A DNA stretch of 5,991 bases, taken from NCBI GenBank assembly GCA_003663055.1, contig QMZF01000074.1:1-5991 (forward strand). Direction: 5' to 3'. Positions 5,923-5,991 of the stretch are shown piece by piece (position 1 is the stretch's first letter; each line of letters begins with the position of its first letter). Origin of the DNA: Archaeoglobales archaeon (GTDB taxonomy: Archaea; Halobacteriota; Archaeoglobi; Archaeoglobales; Archaeoglobaceae). Position numbers and translations under genes: made by a program. The notes beneath the pieces are model-generated. The model searched no databases, had not been told where the DNA came from, and saw nothing but the letters and a program-made list of their open reading frames with translations.

Positions 5923-5991
5923 ATGCGCATCGCGGTAGTTGATTCAAAGCGATGCAAACCAAAGAGGTGTAACCAGCAGTGCGTTAAGTAC
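5923..5991 (+). CDS. Ribosome-recycling ATPase RLI/ABCE1, first 23 residues (runs off right edge)
   Basis: The 23 codons to the window edge read MRIAVVDSKRCKPKRCNQQC followed by VKY. This is the characteristic N-terminus of archaeal RLI (ABCE1). Cys11, Cys16 and Cys20 occupy the first positions of its N-terminal [4Fe-4S] domain, whose next cysteine would come at residue 24, just outside the window. RLI is a soluble twin-ATPase of about 590-600 residues that splits ribosomes into subunits after termination, working with aRF1 or aPelota. The ATPase domains are not in view. The gene follows the EMC6-like gene by 8 nt and is probably co-transcribed with it and thrS. The short visible part is distinctive, so the family call is firm although the rest is unseen. 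Confidence 0.85.
   Translation, partial: MRIAVVDSKRCKPKRCNQQCVKY

Overview
The window looks like chromosome from a thermophilic sulfate- or sulfite-reducing euryarchaeon of the Archaeoglobales, most probably Archaeoglobus or a close relative. Three things point there. DsrA and DsrB closely resemble, from memory, the Archaeoglobus proteins. The threonyl-tRNA synthetase has the archaeal-type N-terminal editing domain, and the genes beside it are archaeal (EMC6-like protein, RLI/ABCE1). The promoters read as archaeal BRE/TATA elements with Shine-Dalgarno (SD) sites of the GGAGGTGA type. No species is claimed.

Left half, minus strand (read from 2901 down to 1): dsrA, dsrB and dsrD form a tight operon for dissimilatory sulfite reductase. 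It is followed, after a short T-rich gap, by the 5' part of an unrecognised gene that runs off the left edge. The siroheme/[4Fe-4S] cysteine motifs and the ferredoxin-domain cysteines are intact in both subunits. DsrD carries its conserved aromatic/Ser-Gly-Ser-Thr-Thr segment. DsrD is typical of enzymes working in the reductive direction.

Centre (2902-3057): a divergent promoter region. A clear BRE/TATA and SD serve dsrA on the minus strand, and a weaker TATA and SD serve the plus-strand gene. Three copies of a TTTTTA(A/T)CA-like motif sit around the dsrA promoter and could be an operator.

Right half, plus strand: a stand-alone uroporphyrinogen-III C-methyltransferase (first committed step toward siroheme, the DsrAB cofactor), then thrS, then an EMC6-like three-helix membrane protein, then the first 23 codons of the ribosome-recycling ATPase RLI/ABCE1. 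The thrS promoter appears to overlap the stop codon of the methyltransferase gene and to give a leaderless mRNA. The genes after it are packed at 4-8 nt spacing, as in an operon.

Functionally, the left and centre genes make sulfite reductase, its activator and its cofactor precursor. The right genes belong to translation and perhaps membrane-protein insertion. dsrC, dsrMK, sat and apr genes are not in the window. I saw no tRNA, rRNA, CRISPR array or insertion sequence. The gene content is well known; the less-explained parts are the divergent regulatory region, the gene after dsrD, and the neighbourhood of EMC6-like and RLI genes.
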